Shown: in pieces, positions 60,027 through 64,000 of the stretch
Layout of the letters: each line of letters opens with the position of its first letter
Position numbering within the stretch: the stretch's first letter is position 1
Assembly (NCBI RefSeq): GCF_900109115.1
Contig: NZ_FNYV01000001.1
Location: 310,001-374,000 of the forward strand
From: Micromonospora phaseoli
GTDB taxonomy: Bacteria > Actinomycetota > Actinomycetes > Mycobacteriales > Micromonosporaceae
Reading direction: 5' to 3'
Length of the DNA: 64,000 nt
Position numbers and translations under genes: made by a program
Notes under the pieces: generated by a model
Told to the model about the DNA's origin: nothing
What the model saw: only the letters and a program-made list of their open reading frames with translations
Databases searched by the model: none

Positions 60027-60992
60027 ATGACGATCGCGGAGCGGTACGCCAGGTTCGCCGGGCACGAAGCGCACGGGGTCTCGCCGGCGTACGAGCGGCT
60101 GGCGCACTCGGTGTCCCGCGACGACAGACTGCTCACCCTGATCGGCAGCCTTGCGCCGGCCAAACAGCAACCGAACCTGCTCTTCGGCGTGGTGCGCCTG
60201 CTCGGCGGGCCGGTCGAGGATCCGGCTGCCTTCCGCGACTACGCCCTGGCGAACTGGTCGGCGATCGAGGCGGAGATCCGGACCCGGGTGACGCAGACCA
60301 ATGAGGCCGGGCGCTGCGCCGTACTGCTGCCGCTGCTGGCGGCCCTGCCGCAGCCGCTGGCGTTGCTGGAGGTCGGTGCCTCCGCCGGGCTCTGCCTCTA
60401 CCCCGACCGGTACGCCTACCGCTACGCCGGCGGCGGCCCGACCACGGACGCGTCGGGCAGCCACCTGATCGGTACGGGAGAGCCGGTGCTGGACTGCGTG
60501 GCCACGAACCTGGCACCGCCGGCCCGCCGACCCGAGGTGGTGTGGCGGGCCGGCCTGGACCTGAACCCGCTGGACGTGACGAACCCGGCGGACGTGGCCT
60601 GGCTCGACGCGTTGATCTGGCCGGAGCACGAGCACCGCCGGGCCCGGCTGCGGGCCGCGGCGGCCGTCGCCGTCGCCGATCCTCCGCTGCTGGTCCGCGG
60701 TGACCTGGTGGACGACCTGCCGGCCCTGGCCGCACAGGCGCCGGCCGACGCCACCCTGGTGGTCTTCCACACCAGCGTGCTCTACCTGGTGCCAGCGCCG
60801 CGCCGGGCGGCCTTCGCCGAGTTGGTACGCGGGCTGCCCGGCCACTGGATCGCCAACGAGGGGCCGTTGGTGCTGCCGTACGACGGACTGCCGCAGCCGC
60901 CGAGCGGAGCACACTTCAACGTGCTCGCGCTCGACGGCCAGCCGCTCGCCTGGACCCGTGGGCACGGTCAGGAGATCACCTGGTTCGGCTAG
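60027..60992 (+). CDS. DUF2332 family protein
   Basis: A 321-residue soluble protein of the DUF2332 family, with the blocks QQPNLLFGVVRLLGG, QTNEAGRCAVLLPLLA, LLEVGASAGLCLYPDRYAYRY and VVFHTSVLYLV. The GASAG block resembles a methyltransferase SAM loop, so a methyltransferase-like fold is plausible, but activity is unproven. ATG 60027 follows GATCAT by 6 nt, the leaderless pattern. Confidence 0.82.
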   Translation: MTIAERYARFAGHEAHGVSPAYERLAHSVSRDDRLLTLIGSLAPAKQQPNLLFGVVRLLGGPVEDPAAFRDYALANWSAIEAEIRTRVTQTNEAGRCAVLLPLLAALPQPLALLEVGASAGLCLYPDRYAYRYAGGGPTTDASGSHLIGTGEPVLDCVATNLAPPARRPEVVWRAGLDLNPLDVTNPADVAWLDALIWPEHEHRRARLRAAAAVAVADPPLLVRGDLVDDLPALAAQAPADATLVVFHTSVLYLVPAPRRAAFAELVRGLPGHWIANEGPLVLPYDGLPQPPSGAHFNVLALDGQPLAWTRGHGQEITWFG

Positions 60993-61035
60993 CTCGGCCG
61001 GTGCCAGGACTGGCCAGGGCGCGTCGCCCGGCCCC

Positions 61036-61041
61036 TAGACT
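61036..61041 (+). promoter_or_regulatory. -10 hexamer for leaderless DUF5522 gene
   Basis: TAGACT lies 7 nt before ATG 61049, with no ribosome site. Confidence 0.6.
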
Positions 61042-61048
61042 GCCCGGG

Positions 61049-61288
61049 ATGAGCGTGCAGCGACGGCCCCTGGCGGCGCGGCCCCTGACCGAGCCGCACC
61101 CGTCCCGGCTGCCGCCGGATCACCCCGGGCGGGATCGGCTCCTTGCCGCGCACGCGACCGCGCTGGCCGCGGGAGATGCCGGCTACCTCGACCCGGACAG
61201 CGGGCTGTTCGTGCTCACGGCGGGTTTCCTGGCCCGCCGTGGCACCTGCTGCGGTCGGGGCTGCCGGCACTGCCCGTACGTGAGCTGA
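61049..61288 (+). CDS. DUF5522 family protein
   Basis: A 79-residue protein with the family tail RGTCCGRGCRHCPYVS: four clustered Cys suggest a metal site. Function is unknown. It ends 7 bp before the 3' end of ideR on the opposite strand, with no visible terminator in between. Confidence 0.85.
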   Translation: MSVQRRPLAARPLTEPHPSRLPPDHPGRDRLLAAHATALAAGDAGYLDPDSGLFVLTAGFLARRGTCCGRGCRHCPYVS

Positions 61289-61295
61289 GCCAGGA

Positions 61296-61985
61296 TCAGG
61301 CGGCGGCGACGAAGACCCGGGAGGCGACCTCGCGGGGCAGCCGTACGCTCTCGCCGGAGCGGTCGATCGACACGGCGTCACGTTCCTGCGCCACCGTCAC
61401 CGTGGCCCCCGGGTCGACGCCGGCGGCGTGCAGCTGCCGGAGCACCTCCGCGTCGGTCTGCACGCTCTCGCAGATCCGCCGCACGATCACCTTGCCGGTG
61501 AGGCCGGGGAAGGCCAGGTTGCGCTCGCCGTCGATCGGCTCCGGCTCGGCCCGGCTGGGCGAGCCCAGCTGCTCCAGCCCGGGGATCGGGTTGCCGTAGG
61601 GCGATCGGGTCGGCCGATTCAGCAGGTCGTAGACCCGCTTCTCGACCGCGTCGCTCATCACGTGCTCCCAGCGGCAGGCCTCTTCGTGGGCCTCCTCGTA
61701 GGGCATCCCGATCACGTTGACCAGCAGCAGCTCGGCGAGCCGGTGCTTGCGCATCACCGAGACGGCGCTGCTGCGTCCCTGCTCGGTGAGGCTCAGGTGC
61801 CGGTCGCCCTCGACGGTGAGCAGGCCGTCGCGTTCCATTCGGGCGACGGTCTGGCTCACGGTGGGGCCGCTCTGGCGCAACCGTTCGGCGATCCGGGCGC
61901 GTAGCGGCGGCACACCCTCCTCTTCGAGCTCGAGGATCGTACGCAGGTACATTTCGGTCGTGTCGACCAGGTCGTGAGACTTCAT
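61296..61985 (-). CDS. ideR: Iron-dependent repressor IdeR (DtxR family)
   Basis: A 229-residue Fe2+-dependent repressor. DLVDTTEMYLRTILELEEEG at the start, HTH SGPTVSQTVARMERDGLL, and the metal site with Met12, Cys104, Glu107 and His108 (EACRWEHVM) match IdeR/DmdR1. The C-terminal SH3-like domain (about 150-229) is present, as in DtxR and IdeR rather than MntR. It controls siderophore and iron storage genes. The start is ATG 61985. The ORF continues far upstream on the minus strand, but this is an artefact of the antisense frame of the rhodanese and acuC genes. Confidence 0.94.
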   Translation of the reverse strand: MKSHDLVDTTEMYLRTILELEEEGVPPLRARIAERLRQSGPTVSQTVARMERDGLLTVEGDRHLSLTEQGRSSAVSVMRKHRLAELLLVNVIGMPYEEAHEEACRWEHVMSDAVEKRVYDLLNRPTRSPYGNPIPGLEQLGSPSRAEPEPIDGERNLAFPGLTGKVIVRRICESVQTDAEVLRQLHAAGVDPGATVTVAQERDAVSIDRSGESVRLPREVASRVFVAAA

Positions 61986-62084
61986 GGTGTCAGCGGCCCT
62001 CCAAGGCTCGATGGTACCCTGCCGCGCCTCGATCTCCTGCCGCCGAACCGCCGCTGCGGTTACTGATGGTGTTGACTGGACGCC

Positions 62085-62939
62085 ATGTCCGGTACCGAGG
62101 ATCTTCTGGTCGAGGCCGAGCCGCTCGCCGCCGAAATCGGCGGGGCCGACCCGCCGACCCTGCTCGACGTCCGCTGGCGGCTGACCGGCCCGCCGGGGCG
62201 GGACGACTACGCGGTGGGACACCTGCCCGGCGCGGTCTTCGTCGACCTGGACACCGCGCTCTGTGGCCCGCCCGGCCCGGCCGGGCGGCACCCCCTGCCC
62301 GACCCGGCCGCGCTGCAGGCGGCGTTGCGTGCCGCCGGCGTACGTGCCGGTCACCCCGTGGTGGTGTACGACGGCGGCGACGGCATGTCGGCGGCCCGCG
62401 CCTGGTGGACGCTGCGTTGGGCGGGACACCGGCCGGTGCGGCTGCTGTCCGGCGGCTTCCCGGCCTGGATCGCCGCCGGCCTGCCCACCAGCACCGACGA
62501 GGAGTCCCCCCGGCCGGGCGACGTGATCGTCGCGCCGGGTGCGCTGCCGGTGCTGGACGCCGCGGCTGCTGCCCGGCTGGCCGCCGCCGACGGTGTCCTG
62601 CTCGACGTGCGGGCCGCACCCCGCTACCGGGGCGAGCACGAACCGGTCGACCCGGTCGCCGGTCACATTCCTGGTGCGGTGAACCTGCCCGCTCCCGAGT
62701 ACGTCGCCGCCGGCCGCTTCCCGGCCGCCGAGGCGCTGCGCGACCGCTTCGCCGCGGCCGGGGTCACCGACGCGGTACCCGTGGGGGCGTACTGCGGCTC
62801 GGGGGTGACCGCCGCGCAGGCCGTACTCGCCCTGCACCTGGCGGGCCGGACCGACGTCGCGCTCTACGTCGGTTCGTGGAGCAACTGGGTGGCCGACCCG
62901 GGGCGGCCGGTGGCCACCGGCCCGGCACCCGACGCCTGA
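62085..62939 (+). CDS. Thiosulfate sulfurtransferase (two-domain rhodanese)
   Basis: A 284-residue tandem rhodanese. The first, inactive domain (about 12-135) has LLDVRWRLTGPPGRDDYAVGH, and the second (about 150-275) has the catalytic Cys237 in AYCGSGVTA. It transfers sulfur from thiosulfate or 3-mercaptopyruvate to a thiophilic acceptor. ATG 62085 follows TTGACT by 7 nt, the leaderless pattern. It is divergent from ideR. Confidence 0.92.
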   Translation: MSGTEDLLVEAEPLAAEIGGADPPTLLDVRWRLTGPPGRDDYAVGHLPGAVFVDLDTALCGPPGPAGRHPLPDPAALQAALRAAGVRAGHPVVVYDGGDGMSAARAWWTLRWAGHRPVRLLSGGFPAWIAAGLPTSTDEESPRPGDVIVAPGALPVLDAAAAARLAAADGVLLDVRAAPRYRGEHEPVDPVAGHIPGAVNLPAPEYVAAGRFPAAEALRDRFAAAGVTDAVPVGAYCGSGVTAAQAVLALHLAGRTDVALYVGSWSNWVADPGRPVATGPAPDA

Positions 62940-62993
62940 CCGCACCTGGCCCGCCGCCCAGCCGCTCGACCGGGCCCGTGCGACCATGGGCAG

Positions 62994-64000
62994 ATGTCCG
63001 ACGACACGGTGGTGGTGTGGGACGAGTCGCTGCTCGCCTACGACCTCGGTGACCACCCGCTCGACCCGGTGCGGGTGGAGTTGACCATCGCGCTCGCCCG
63101 TGAGCTCGGCATCCTGCAACGACCCGGGGTGCGGTTGGTGCCGCCGACGCCCGCCGACGACGCGTTGCTCACCCGGGTGCACGCCCCGCGTTATCTGGAC
63201 GCGGTCCGGATAGCTCCGCGCGACCCGCTCTTCGCCGGCTTCGGTCTGGGCACCTCCGACAATCCCGTCTTCGAGGGGATGCACGAGTCCAGCGCGCTGG
63301 TCGCCGGGGCGAGTGTGGCCGCGGCCGAGGCGGTGTGGCGCGGGGAGGCCCGCCGCGCCGTCAATGTGGCCGGCGGCCTGCACCACGCGATGCCCGCCCG
63401 CGCCGCCGGGTTCTGCGTCTACAACGACCCGGCCGTGGCCATCGCCCGGCTGCTCGACCTGGGCGCCGAGCGCATCGCGTACGTCGACGTGGACGTGCAC
63501 CACGGCGACGGCGTACAGCAGATCTTCTGGGACGACCCCCGGGTGATGACCGTCAGCCTGCACGAGACCCCGCTGGCGCTCTTCCCCGGCACCGGCTTCC
63601 CGGACGAGACCGGCGGCCCGAACGCCGCCGGCACCGCGGTCAACATCCCGTTGCCGCCGGGCGTCGAGGACGCCGGCTGGCAGCGCGCCTTCCACGCGAT
63701 CGTGCCGTCGGTGCTGCGCGCCTTCCGCCCGCAGCTGCTGTTCACCCAGTGCGGAGCCGATGCCCACCGCGTCGATCCGCTCGCCGACCTGCACCTCTCC
63801 GTGGACGGCCAGCGCGCCACGTACCTGGCGCTGCGGGCGCTCGCCGACGAGTTGTGCGACGGCCGCTGGGTGGCCACCGGCGGCGGGGGATACGCCCTGG
63901 TCGAGGTGGTACCCCGGGCCTGGACGCACCTGCTGGCGGTGGCCACCGGGGCGCCGCTGGACCCGGCCACGCTGACCCCGCCGGCCTGGCGGGAACTGGC
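62994..64000 (+). CDS. acuC: AcuC-type histone deacetylase-like protein (partial, 3' end outside window)
   Basis: The first 335 residues of an arginase/deacetylase-fold zinc enzyme. Blocks are VAGGLHHAMPARAAGFCVYNDPAVAIA, YVDVDVHHGDGVQQIFWDDPRVMTVS (given as landmarks near 120-145 and 160-185) and TGGGGYALVEVVPRAW. AcuC in Bacillus deacetylates acetyl-CoA synthetase. The same role is likely here. ATG 62994 follows GACCAT by 6 nt. The frame is open to the window end. Confidence 0.93.
   Translation, partial: MSDDTVVVWDESLLAYDLGDHPLDPVRVELTIALARELGILQRPGVRLVPPTPADDALLTRVHAPRYLDAVRIAPRDPLFAGFGLGTSDNPVFEGMHESSALVAGASVAAAEAVWRGEARRAVNVAGGLHHAMPARAAGFCVYNDPAVAIARLLDLGAERIAYVDVDVHHGDGVQQIFWDDPRVMTVSLHETPLALFPGTGFPDETGGPNAAGTAVNIPLPPGVEDAGWQRAFHAIVPSVLRAFRPQLLFTQCGADAHRVDPLADLHLSVDGQRATYLALRALADELCDGRWVATGGGGYALVEVVPRAWTHLLAVATGAPLDPATLTPPAWREL

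Noticed and set aside
61986..63929. Minus-strand extension of the ideR frame to 877 residues
   Set aside because: IdeR begins at 61985 with its known N-terminus. The extension is antisense to the rhodanese and acuC genes.
1..64000. CRISPR arrays, IS elements, prophage, rRNA or tRNA genes
   Set aside because: No regularly spaced repeats, transposase or integrase motifs, or tRNA T-loop signatures were seen on either strand.

Overview
The window is a GC-rich actinobacterial chromosome segment, most likely from the Micromonosporaceae (Micromonospora or Salinispora type). The evidence is very high third-position GC, many GTG and TTG starts, and core neighbourhoods known from actinobacteria: clgR-pspA-pspM, DUF3046-recA-recX, miaB through miaA to dapF, hflX, lexA, nrdR-nrdJ and ideR. 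No rRNA, tRNA, CRISPR array, insertion sequence or prophage was seen. Almost all of it is ordinary core genome with a few accessory genes.

Layout. 1-2.7 kb: the end of cinA and an envelope-stress set (clgR, pspA, pspM). 2.8-6.5 kb: a 1217-residue multicopper-oxidase-like protein with three fibronectin III domains whose copper-ligand motifs are largely lost. 6.8-16 kb: DNA glycosylase Nei2, a secreted SH3-like protein, a CPCC protein, a SAM hydroxide adenosyltransferase, a lipoprotein, the giant helicase Lhr and a small unknown gene behind an AT-rich promoter. 16.2-22.2 kb: a tightly overlapping Mrp cation/proton antiporter operon (mrpA-B fusion, C, D, E, F, G). 22.3-25.8 kb: two tandem CNNM/CorC-like transporters behind a leader micro-ORF, then a Spo0M protein. 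25.8-31.7 kb: LysE exporter and a PNPOx-GNAT fusion, divergent from a MocR-type regulator, then an acyl-CoA dehydrogenase and an MFS transporter.

31.7-36.4 kb: DUF3046, recA, recX, a complex intergenic palindrome, two micro-ORFs and RNase Y. 36.5-39.8 kb: the glutamate ABC transporter gluABCD on the minus strand. 40-43.5 kb: selD, an unknown gene, DUF2277 and miaB. 43.5-45 kb: a secreted pectate lyase with a ricin-type lectin domain. 45.4-54.4 kb: a DUF349 protein, a dioxygenase-like protein, miaA, dapF, malic enzyme, hflX and a membrane-anchored propeller protein with a VYGG-repeat tail. 54.4-59.2 kb: lexA, divergent from nrdR-nrdJ. 59.3-64 kb: a HIT protein, DUF2332, DUF5522, ideR, rhodanese and a partial acuC.

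Functional themes. DNA-damage control is dense: recA and lexA carry SOS boxes, recA and lhr also carry matches to the LexA-independent RecA-NDp promoter, and nrdRJ has two NrdR boxes. Many genes appear to be transcribed leaderless, with an NANNNT hexamer 6-7 nt before the start codon. Three places show very short ORFs chained by start/stop overlaps into a real gene (mrpD, the first CNNM gene, rny). These micro-ORFs and the copper-less oxidase-like protein are the most unusual observations.
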